Shown: positions 1-6,046 of the stretch, piece after piece
Layout of the letters: every line of letters begins with the position of its first letter
How positions within the stretch are numbered: position 1 is the stretch's first letter
Assembly (NCBI GenBank): GCA_036675565.1
Contig: JAKFER010000082.1
Location: 1-6,046, forward strand
DNA: 6,046 bases
Direction: 5' to 3'
Source: JACCYQ01 sp036675565
GTDB lineage: Bacteria; Bacteroidota; Bacteroidia; Chitinophagales; Chitinophagaceae
Notes under the pieces: generated by a model
Told to the model about the DNA's origin: nothing
Database searches by the model: none
What the model saw: only the letters and a program-made list of their open reading frames with translations
Translations under genes and position numbers: made by a program

Positions 1-8
1 ATGATGTG

Positions 9-3000
9 ATGCGTTTTCTTATTTGGGTAGTTTTACTGTTACAGGCGCTTCCTGTTTTTGCGCAAAGTGAGCATTATAATTTTTACAAACTCGATAATAA
101 TACGGGGCTTTCAAATAACCAGGTCAATGCCATATTAAAAGACCAGGATGGTTTTTTATGGTTTGGCACTATGTCGGGCCTGAACCGGTATGATGGACAG
201 TATTTTACCATTTTCCGGCATCAGCCTAATAATGCTTCAACCATTTCTGGAAATATTATTACTGATCTTTTGGAAGATGAACAGGGAATCATCTGGATAG
301 CTACAGCAGATGGTGGGTTAACAAAATATGATCATCGCTTGCAGCCTGCTGAACAATTTAAACAGTATACCAATATACCAGGTGATACTACCACCATTCC
401 TGTAAATATTATCAATGCACTGATACAGGATAAGATGAATCATTTATGGCTGGCAACCAGCGGCAAAAGGGTTTTGCGCTTTGATAAAAAAAAGGAATGT
501 TTTATTCAACCGGTTAATGCAGGTACCAGCAATGCGCTGGCTTTATGCCTTGATCAGTTTGATAGTTTATGGGTAGGCCGCCAGGGAGGTGGATTGCTAA
601 AAGTAAATACCAACACCCTTTCTTACCATATGGATAACCGTTACCTTGATTTGTATGCCGACTTACCGCATGTTACGGTAACATCCCTATTTAAAGACCG
701 GAAGAATAATATTTGGTTTGGTTCATGGGATAAGGTTTTATACTGCTATAATCCTTCAGACCAAAAAAAAATGATCTTCAAAAAAAATAATAATGAATTT
801 TCATTTCCCAACGATGAAATACAGGCATTTGGAGAAGACAGGAAAGGCAGAATCTGGATGGGAGGAAAATATTTTGGACTTACCGTGTATGATCCACAAA
901 AAAAACAATTCTATAATTATCGTCATGATGTATCCCGGGAAGGAAGTCTAGCCGATAACCAAATCAATAGCATATTAGTTGACCGTACGGGTAAAGTCTG
1001 GATTGGAACCAATAAAGGTGTCAGCATTTACAATCCATTGCAGCAACCCTTTGTGCAAACTTTTATTTCACCAGATAATAAAAACATCATCATTTATGAT
1101 TTTTTTAAAGATGAAAATGATGATTTATGGATTGGCACCAACGATGGCTTATACATTCAAAAAAAAGGAAAAGGTGAATTAGATCACCTGCCTTTAACCT
1201 ATAATGGAAGGCAACTTAAAATTTCAAAAATATTTAAGGACGATGACGGTACCATATTCCTTGGAACTGACTTCTCTTTATTTGAATTTAACAGTAATAA
1301 CAAAACAATTTCTTTATTACCCAATACAGAACAGGACCCGGTTGTATTTAATATTATTGATTCCCGGATCATTTCGATTGCAAAAGAAATCATTAACGAT
1401 CAGCCTGTATTGATGGTATCACCTTATGGTCATTTCCTTGCATATTATAACCTGGTCACAAAAAAATGGGTGTCACGTCATGATTCAACAGAAAATATCA
1501 TTGAAAGATTCAACATGGCCGATAACCTTTTCAGAAAAATTTATAAAACCAAATCAGGGCATATCTGGCTGGCAACCGGAAAAGCAGGATTAGGTTCATG
1601 GATTAACAATTCTACCCCGGTGATTCATTATTACAATCATAATCCCGCAAACAGCCAGTCAATCAGCAATAATAATATTTTTGATATTGTTGAAACAAAA
1701 AATGGAGATCTGTGGGTCAGTACTTTTGGTGGAGGTTTAAATTTTTTTGATATCAAATCAAAAAAATTCTATCACCTGCCTAACTCGCATAACTTACTGG
1801 AAGGATTGCAATTGGATGAACATGAAAACGTATGGATGATAAGTAATGGAAACCTTCATCAATACAATGTGCAATCAAAAAGCTATTCCAGTTTTTCATT
1901 ACCTGACCTTGAAAAATCGGGTGGAGTAAGTGGCAATATTTATAAAGATGATGAAGGCCGTATGTACCTGGCAGGACTCAATTATTTTATTTCTTTTCAT
2001 CCTTCCGAAGTTGTTATAGACAACAAACAACCACAAGTTTACTTCACAGATTTCAAATTATTCAATACTTCATATAGTCACCTGGTATATAAAGATGTTA
2101 TTCCATTAAGATATAATCAAAATCATTTTACCATAGAATTTGCAGCGCCGGAATTTTCAGGTGGGGACGTAGAATATGCATATATGCTTGAAGGTTTTGA
2201 TGACGATTGGATACTGGCTGGAAAGAAAAATTATGCCAGTTATTCCAACCTGCAGGGAGGTCATTATATTTTTAAAGTCAGAGCCACTAACAAAAAAGGA
2301 TATTGGAGCCACGAGTTTACTTCTATCAGTATCGATATTAATCCTCCATTTTGGGAACGCTGGTGGTTTTTTGTTGCACTGGGTTTGTTAACGGCTGCAG
2401 GTATTTACGGGCTATACCGGTACCGTATAAACGAACTTTTAGAAAGGCAGGCCATCCGCAATAAGATTGCACAGGATCTGCATGATAATGTGGGTTCCAC
2501 TTTAAGCAGTATTTCCATTTACAGCCAGGTTGCCAAGATTTATAAAAGCCAGGAAAAACAGGATGACTTGCAGGACACCTTAGAAAAGATCAGTTCCACT
2601 TCCAGCGAAATGATATCCGAAATGAATGATATCGTTTGGGCTATCAATCCCCGTAACGACAATATGAATATCATCCTTCAACGGATGGAATCCTATGCCA
2701 GGCCTTTGTTGCAGGCAAAAGGACTTTTTTTTGAATTTAATTATGATCCCGGAATGCTGCAGGTGAATATGCAAATGGAACAACGAAAGAATTTTTACCT
2801 GATTTTTAAAGAAGCAATCAATAATGCATTAAAATATTCCAATTGCTCTCATCTTGAAGTGAACATTAAATCAAACCACGGGCAGATTGAATTAATGGTC
2901 AAAGACAATGGAATAGGTTTTGATGAAAAAGAGATCAACACAAAAATTGCCAGTTCACTGGCAGGGAATGGTTTACAAAACATGAACCGACGTGCTTTCG

Positions 3001-3077
3001 ATATGAAAGGAACGATCCATTTTACAACAAAACCAGGACAAGGAACAACCGTATTGCTTAAATTTCCTATCACCTGA
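9..3077 (+). CDS. Two-component sensor histidine kinase: two 7-blade Reg_prop propellers, Y_Y_Y domain, one TM helix, HisKA_3 and HATPase_c
   Basis: This is an inner-membrane sensor kinase that should bind a ligand in the periplasm and phosphorylate a cytoplasmic response regulator. Residues 1-19 form a signal peptide ending near VFAQ. Fourteen blade motifs of the (L/I/V)W(I/F/L)(G/A)T type follow, at about residues 50, 95, 146, 187, 235, 282, 330, 373, 416, 467, 519, 568, 608 and 652, which fits two seven-bladed propellers. A Y_Y_Y domain covers about 705-780 (YAYMLEGFDDDW at 723-734), and a single membrane helix about 784-804. The HisKA_3 motif DLHDNVGSTLSSI places the phospho-accepting His at 825. 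The ATPase domain shows an N box (EAINNALKYS, 935-944), DNGIGFD (966-972) and GNGL (986-989). The ATG at base 9 is preferred over the GTG at base 6 because it starts directly with MRFLIW of the signal peptide. The frame is intact, with no fused receiver or AraC domain. The regulator gene 45 bases downstream is the likely partner. The ligand is unknown; polysaccharide fragments are a guess from related sensors. Confidence 0.96.
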   Translation: MRFLIWVVLLLQALPVFAQSEHYNFYKLDNNTGLSNNQVNAILKDQDGFLWFGTMSGLNRYDGQYFTIFRHQPNNASTISGNIITDLLEDEQGIIWIATADGGLTKYDHRLQPAEQFKQYTNIPGDTTTIPVNIINALIQDKMNHLWLATSGKRVLRFDKKKECFIQPVNAGTSNALALCLDQFDSLWVGRQGGGLLKVNTNTLSYHMDNRYLDLYADLPHVTVTSLFKDRKNNIWFGSWDKVLYCYNPSDQKKMIFKKNNNEFSFPNDEIQAFGEDRKGRIWMGGKYFGLTVYDPQKKQFYNYRHDVSREGSLADNQINSILVDRTGKVWIGTNKGVSIYNPLQQPFVQTFISPDNKNIIIYDFFKDENDDLWIGTNDGLYIQKKGKGELDHLPLTYNGRQLKISKIFKDDDGTIFLGTDFSLFEFNSNNKTISLLPNTEQDPVVFNIIDSRIISIAKEIINDQPVLMVSPYGHFLAYYNLVTKKWVSRHDSTENIIERFNMADNLFRKIYKTKSGHIWLATGKAGLGSWINNSTPVIHYYNHNPANSQSISNNNIFDIVETKNGDLWVSTFGGGLNFFDIKSKKFYHLPNSHNLLEGLQLDEHENVWMISNGNLHQYNVQSKSYSSFSLPDLEKSGGVSGNIYKDDEGRMYLAGLNYFISFHPSEVVIDNKQPQVYFTDFKLFNTSYSHLVYKDVIPLRYNQNHFTIEFAAPEFSGGDVEYAYMLEGFDDDWILAGKKNYASYSNLQGGHYIFKVRATNKKGYWSHEFTSISIDINPPFWERWWFFVALGLLTAAGIYGLYRYRINELLERQAIRNKIAQDLHDNVGSTLSSISIYSQVAKIYKSQEKQDDLQDTLEKISSTSSEMISEMNDIVWAINPRNDNMNIILQRMESYARPLLQAKGLFFEFNYDPGMLQVNMQMEQRKNFYLIFKEAINNALKYSNCSHLEVNIKSNHGQIELMVKDNGIGFDEKEINTKIASSLAGNGLQNMNRRAFDMKGTIHFTTKPGQGTTVLLKFPIT

Positions 3078-3085
3078 TTTGGGGA
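3070..3085 (+). repeat. Near-copy 1 of a TCACC-N6-GGTGA-like element, overlapping the kinase stop codon
   Basis: The 16 bases TCACCTGATTTGGGGA span the end of the kinase gene, including its TGA at 3075-3077. They match 14 of 16 bases of the element at 3790-3805. The inverted-repeat arms are imperfect here (TCACC against GGGGA). The element ends 37 bases before the response-regulator start, where an operator or a small RNA hairpin could act, but no function is demonstrated. Part of it is constrained by the coding sequence for the kinase C-terminus. Confidence 0.4.
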
Positions 3086-3122
3086 TATGATAACTTAATA
3101 TTTTAATTGAAATTTATAAAAC

Positions 3123-3770
3123 ATGAGTTTACGCATAGCCATATTCGACGATAATAAAAATATCAGGGACAGTATAAAAATGCTGTTGCAAACAGAACCT
3201 GAGTTCGAAGTGGTGGGCGTTTATTGCCATGTACTGGATGTTATAGAAGACATCAAAGAATCAAATCCCGATGTGGTTTTAATGGATATAGAAATGCCCG
3301 GCATGACCGGTATTGAAGCAGTCAAATTGATTAAGCAGGGGTTTCCGCAAATCCAGGTATTGATGCAAACCGTGTTCGAAGATGATGACCGGGTTTTTGA
3401 TTCTATTTGTGCCGGCGCCTCTGGCTATATATTGAAAAATCACATCAATACGAAATTGCTTGAATCCATTCGTGAAGTACAATATGGCGGATCACCCATG
3501 TCCCCTTCCATTGCCCGAAAGGTGTTGAGTAAAATGCAACAAATACCACAATTTGTTAGACCAGAAGAAGCACCCGATTATCACCTCACGGCACGGGAAA
3601 AAGAAGTTTTGCTTTGTATCGTAAATGGCCTGGCTTACAAAATGATCGCTGATCAATTAAACATCAGTTATGAAACCGTTCGTTCCCATGTAAAAAAAAT
3701 TTACGAAAAGCTCCATGTCGCCTCTCTCACTGAAGCCGTTGCAAAAGCCATAAACCAACGGATTGTTTAA
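3123..3770 (+). CDS. NarL/FixJ-family response regulator (receiver domain plus LuxR-type helix-turn-helix)
   Basis: This is a cytoplasmic DNA-binding response regulator and the likely phosphotransfer partner of the HisKA_3 kinase just upstream. HisKA_3 kinases usually pair with NarL-type regulators. The receiver domain covers about residues 3-120. The acidic pair is Asp9/Asp10, the phospho-acceptor is Asp55 (VVLMDIEMPG), and the switch residues are Thr83 and Lys105 (GYILKN), so every canonical receiver residue is present. A linker at about 121-152 leads to the LuxR-type domain at about 153-212, with LTAREKEVL at 155-163 and the recognition helix TVRSHVKKIYEKL at 185-197. The length of 215 residues is normal for the family. 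The ATG is preceded by an A/T-rich leader without Shine-Dalgarno, as is common in Bacteroidota. The 45-base gap after the kinase suggests cotranscription. The target genes are not identifiable from this window. Confidence 0.96.
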   Translation: MSLRIAIFDDNKNIRDSIKMLLQTEPEFEVVGVYCHVLDVIEDIKESNPDVVLMDIEMPGMTGIEAVKLIKQGFPQIQVLMQTVFEDDDRVFDSICAGASGYILKNHINTKLLESIREVQYGGSPMSPSIARKVLSKMQQIPQFVRPEEAPDYHLTAREKEVLLCIVNGLAYKMIADQLNISYETVRSHVKKIYEKLHVASLTEAVAKAINQRIV

Positions 3771-3789
3771 AAATCATTTACGTTTTGCA

Positions 3790-3805
3790 TCACCGGATTT
3801 GGTGA
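3790..3805. repeat. Inverted repeat TCACC-N6-GGTGA (copy 2), operator or weak hairpin
   Basis: TCACC and GGTGA are perfect 5-base inverted arms around GGATTT, starting 20 bases after the response-regulator stop. A T/G-rich stretch (3809-3822) follows. The element could therefore be a weak intrinsic terminator for the two-component operon, although the stem is short and the T tract is interrupted. The near-identical sequence at 3070-3085 makes a protein-binding site an equally good reading. Neither role can be decided from the sequence alone. Confidence 0.45.
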
Positions 3806-4125
3806 GTATAGTTGTTTTGTTTGGGGATTGTCTTACGATGGTTTGTCATCGAAATTTACACCCGGATAAAACGTTATGCAATGAAAGTAAGATATTATAA
3901 AAGACATAAGGCATATAACAAACCGTTGGTATTACTACTACTCCAATATTATATGCTTTGTTTAAAAGAAGCTTACCCAGACAAGGCAGTTGTGATGGTC
4001 AAAATCTTTATCGTTATATCCATGCTGATGTAAATCATTTTTGCAATGGAAAAATATCCAGGAATGAATACATACATATAATAAATAATCCAGCTTCCGG
4101 GTAATGAATTAAAATTTATTTCCTC

Positions 4126-4158
4126 TTTTTTTTACAACCCATCATTCCTTAATTTTAG
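4126..4158 (+). promoter_or_regulatory. Putative Bacteroidota-type promoter for the DUF2130 gene
   Basis: TAATTTTA at 4150-4157 matches the Bacteroidota -7 consensus TAnnTTTG at all specified positions except the last. A T8 run followed by ACAA lies upstream at 4126-4137, roughly where a -33 TTG-type element is expected, but no exact TTTG is present. The transcript would start around 4162-4166, giving a leader of only about ten bases before the ATG at 4173. There is no Shine-Dalgarno sequence, which is normal for the phylum. Confidence 0.45.
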
Positions 4159-4172
4159 CCAAATACTAATAG

Positions 4173-5429
4173 ATGCCTACTAATATTAAATGTCCTAAAT
4201 GTTCATTCGAATTCCCTATTGAAGATGCCGTATCAGAAGAGTATAAAAAGGAATTGCGGGAACAGATGGTCAACTTCAAAAAACAAAAAGAAGAAGAACT
4301 TTATAAAAAAGAACAGGAATGGAAGCAACAACTGCAACAACAGGAAAGAGAATTGTTGTTGAAAAATGAAAATGATAAAAAGCAATTGCAGAAAGACCTG
4401 GAAGAAAACCTGCGTAAAAAGATTATTGGAGATTTTGAAAACCAACTGACACTATTACAACAAAACAATGCAGAAACCGAAGAGAAATTAAAAGAAGCCC
4501 GTAAAAAAGAATTGGAATATTATCAAAAGGAGCAGGCTCTGAAAACAAGAGAAGAAGAACTTGAAATCCAAATGCAAAAAAGAATGCAGCAGGAAAGAGA
4601 AAAGCTTGCAGAGGAAATTCGCCGCCTTGAATATCAAAAAACAGAAGCCCGGGATATGGAGCATCAACTCCGGATGAAAGAACTGGAAAAACAACTGGAA
4701 GACCAGAAAAAACTGGTTGATGAAATGAAACGTAAAGCAGAACAGGGCTCTATGCAATTACAGGGTGAAGTACAGGAATTGGCATTGGAAGAATTGCTCA
4801 AAGCATCTTTCCCATTCGATGTCATTACAGAAGTCGGTAAAGGAAGTCGCGGGGCCGATTGCATACAGGCTGTTCGCAACAATTTCGGCCAGGAATGTGG
4901 GAAGATCATTTACGAAAGCAAAAGAGCGCAAAACTTTTCTGTGGAATGGATAGAGAAACTAAAAAAAGATATGCGCAGCCAGGGCGCCGATATTGCGGTG
5001 ATCGTTACCAGGGTAATGCCAAAAGAAATGGAATGTTTTGGATTAAAAGATGGTGTATGGATCTGTAGTTTTGGAGAAGTAAAAGCATTGGCCAGTGTAT
5101 TAAGAGACGGTGTGATCCGTGTATATAATTCAGCTGCCAGCCAGCAGAACAAAGGAGATAAAATGCACCTGTTGTACGATTATTTAATCAGTAACGAATT
5201 TGCCGAACAATGGAGCGCCATACGTGAAGGATTTCAATCCATGAAAATGTCCATACAAAGAGAACGCGATGCAATGGAGCGTTTATGGAAAGCACGTGAA
5301 AAACAATTGGAAAAAGTTTTGCTGAATGCTGCACATATTCGCGGATCAATAGAAGGAATTGCAGGCTCCAATTCCATTGACCTGCATTTATTGGAAGATG
5401 CTGACCTGGATGACGAAGAGAATGATTAA
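4173..5429 (+). CDS. DUF2130 domain protein: N-terminal CxxC, long coiled coil, possible PD-(D/E)XK nuclease-like domain
   Basis: The protein has 418 residues and its biological role is not established. It begins with IKCPKCSFEFP, where Cys7 and Cys10 form a single CxxC knuckle (half of a zinc ribbon). A highly charged Glu/Lys/Gln coiled coil follows at about residues 22-195. The conserved domain at about 197-330 contains GEVQELALEELL, then ITEVGKGSRGADCIQ (218-232), IIYESKRAQNFS (245-256), and WIEKLKKDMRSQGADIAVIVT (259-279). Glu206 or Glu207, Asp229, Glu248 and Lys250 (E-S-K) are spaced as in PD-(D/E)XK nuclease folds, so a DNA-processing role is inferred, not shown. A second helical stretch (about 340-385) and an acidic tail (LLEDADLDDEEND) end the protein. 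No signal peptide or membrane segment is visible, so it is probably cytoplasmic. The gene likely has its own promoter, and its stop overlaps that of the convergent transferase gene. Confidence 0.88.
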   Translation: MPTNIKCPKCSFEFPIEDAVSEEYKKELREQMVNFKKQKEEELYKKEQEWKQQLQQQERELLLKNENDKKQLQKDLEENLRKKIIGDFENQLTLLQQNNAETEEKLKEARKKELEYYQKEQALKTREEELEIQMQKRMQQEREKLAEEIRRLEYQKTEARDMEHQLRMKELEKQLEDQKKLVDEMKRKAEQGSMQLQGEVQELALEELLKASFPFDVITEVGKGSRGADCIQAVRNNFGQECGKIIYESKRAQNFSVEWIEKLKKDMRSQGADIAVIVTRVMPKEMECFGLKDGVWICSFGEVKALASVLRDGVIRVYNSAASQQNKGDKMHLLYDYLISNEFAEQWSAIREGFQSMKMSIQRERDAMERLWKAREKQLEKVLLNAAHIRGSIEGIAGSNSIDLHLLEDADLDDEEND

Positions 5430-6031
5430 CTCATCACCCAGGTTAATACGATATCTTCAAAATGATGATAATGAATTTGCAGGTCAATAGGTGTTTTAGT
5501 AAAATGACAATGAATTAAACTTTCAGCCATATCATTTTTGCCCAGTAAAATATGATCACTGAAATCTACCTGCCCGTTTCCATACCATTTAAATACAGAT
5601 TCTTTGGCAGACCATAATAATGTCAGTTGCCTGGTGTCAGTCATCCCAAACGAAATCTTTTCATCATCATTTAAAAATTTGTGAGCTATTTTTTCCATTT
5701 TAGGTGTCGGAATTTCAATATCGATCCCAACCCTGGCAGTTTTACTTACAATGGCCGCAGCATAATCGCCACAATGAGAAATTGAAAAATGATATTCTTC
5801 ATTAGCCAAAAAAGGTTTTTTGGTATCCGCGATTTGAATCAAACTATATGGAAATGCGGGATAGAGATATGGCAGTAAAAAACGACCTGCAAAGTGCTGC
5901 AAACGTTTATGCGGGTGGGTTACCTGTTGTTTCACGGGCACATTATGCTCAAAAAAAGCTTCAGGCTCTTCGATCTTCCAAATACCCAGCCGCGTTGTAT
6001 CGTTAATTTGTTGTTGAAAAAAAATCGGCAT
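5426..6031 (-). CDS. 4'-phosphopantetheinyl transferase superfamily protein (Sfp-like)
   Basis: This enzyme should transfer the 4'-phosphopantetheine arm of coenzyme A onto a serine of acyl or peptidyl carrier proteins, converting apo to holo forms in the cytoplasm. The family motifs appear in order: HKRLQHFAGRFLL (41-53), HFSISHCGDYAAAIVS (81-96, the F-(N/S)-I-S-H motif), VGIDIE (101-106, with metal ligands Asp104 and Glu106) and WSAKESVFKWYG (140-151, the W-x-x-KE-x-x-x-K signature with Lys143, Glu144 and Lys148). At 201 residues it is somewhat shorter than Sfp (about 224) but has all catalytic motifs. The ATG at 6029-6031 is the first possible ATG after an in-frame TAA at 6035-6037. No polyketide, peptide synthetase or carrier-protein gene lies nearby, so the partner is unknown; fatty-acid ACP is a reasonable guess. 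Any promoter lies beyond the window edge. Confidence 0.94.
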   Translation of the reverse strand: MPIFFQQQINDTTRLGIWKIEEPEAFFEHNVPVKQQVTHPHKRLQHFAGRFLLPYLYPAFPYSLIQIADTKKPFLANEEYHFSISHCGDYAAAIVSKTARVGIDIEIPTPKMEKIAHKFLNDDEKISFGMTDTRQLTLLWSAKESVFKWYGNGQVDFSDHILLGKNDMAESLIHCHFTKTPIDLQIHYHHFEDIVLTWVMS

Positions 6032-6046
6032 TGCTTATAGAATCAT

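Larger units (their letters stand above)
3771..4172. other. 402-base intergenic region with no convincing gene
   Basis: The region separates the two-component pair from the DUF2130 gene. It holds the inverted repeat at 3790-3805, a second small inverted repeat CGATG-N6-CATCG at 3836-3851, and a putative promoter near 4126-4158. Two overlapping open stretches exist. One is a 73-codon frame from a TTG at 3812 to 4033 (50 codons if begun at the ATG at 3881). The other is a 61-codon stop-free stretch at 3919-4104 with no ATG. Neither has a ribosome-binding signal or a recognisable domain, so I do not call them genes. No tRNA-like or riboswitch-like structure was recognised. Confidence 0.7.

Noticed and set aside
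1..9. ATGATGTGA at the window edge as the tail of an upstream gene coupled to the kinase start (TGATG overlap)
   Set aside because: Only three codons are visible, so the reading frame of any upstream gene cannot be established.
1549..1558. CCAAATCAGG inside the kinase gene, the reverse complement of part of the repeated element at 3070-3085
   Set aside because: It lies within ordinary coding sequence, lacks the inverted arms, and matches only ten bases, so chance is sufficient.
3836..3851. CGATG-N6-CATCG inverted repeat as a terminator
   Set aside because: The stem is only five base pairs and is followed by an A-rich stretch rather than a T tract. It is too weak to call.
3812..4033. 73-codon open frame in the intergenic gap (50 codons from the ATG at 3881)
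   Set aside because: It needs a TTG start for full length, has no ribosome-binding signal, overlaps the second small inverted repeat, and shows no recognisable domain. The hydrophobic ends look like the chance product of AT-rich DNA.
4233..4757. Long Phe/Leu-rich open frames on the minus strand opposite the coiled-coil region
   Set aside because: They are mirror images of the Glu/Lys/Gln-rich coding sequence (GAA and AAA codons read as TTC and TTT), with no start signals or domains.
6032..6046. ATG-ATT-CTA-TAA on the minus strand as the end of a gene upstream of the transferase
   Set aside because: Only four codons lie inside the window. The TAA is useful for fixing the transferase start but does not show an upstream gene.

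Overview
The window looks like chromosomal DNA from a Bacteroidota bacterium, probably of the Chitinophagaceae or a close relative. This is an inference from several points: an AT-rich sequence with many A runs, a giant two-propeller/Y_Y_Y sensor kinase of a kind typical of that phylum, no Shine-Dalgarno sequences before the starts, a TAnnTTTG-like -7 element, and a phosphopantetheinyl transferase with a Bacteroidota-like N-terminus. No mobile element, tRNA, rRNA, CRISPR array or sign of recent transfer was seen.

Layout: (1) bases 9-3770 hold a same-strand two-component pair. A 1022-residue membrane histidine kinase with a 14-blade periplasmic sensor is followed 45 bases later by a 215-residue NarL/FixJ-type response regulator. 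(2) Bases 3771-4172 are a 402-base gap with no convincing gene. It contains a small inverted repeat that nearly duplicates a sequence at the end of the kinase gene, and a plausible Bacteroidota promoter just before the next gene. (3) Bases 4173-5429 encode a DUF2130 protein: an N-terminal CxxC, a long coiled coil, and a C-terminal domain with residues that could form a PD-(D/E)XK nuclease-like site. (4) Bases 5426-6031 on the minus strand encode a 4'-phosphopantetheinyl transferase. It converges on the DUF2130 gene so tightly that both TAA stop codons share one TTAA palindrome.

The kinase and regulator almost certainly form one signalling pathway: ligand sensing in the periplasm, phosphotransfer from His825 to Asp55, then DNA binding by the LuxR-type helix-turn-helix. 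The signal and target genes are not visible, because no SusC/SusD, CAZyme or transporter gene lies in the window. The other two genes have no evident functional link to that pair or to each other. Nothing here amounts to a clear new system. The best leads are the repeated TCACC-N6-GGTGA-like element after both two-component genes, the possible nuclease site in the coiled-coil DUF2130 protein, and the Ser in place of the usual Gln/His of the kinase's phosphatase motif.
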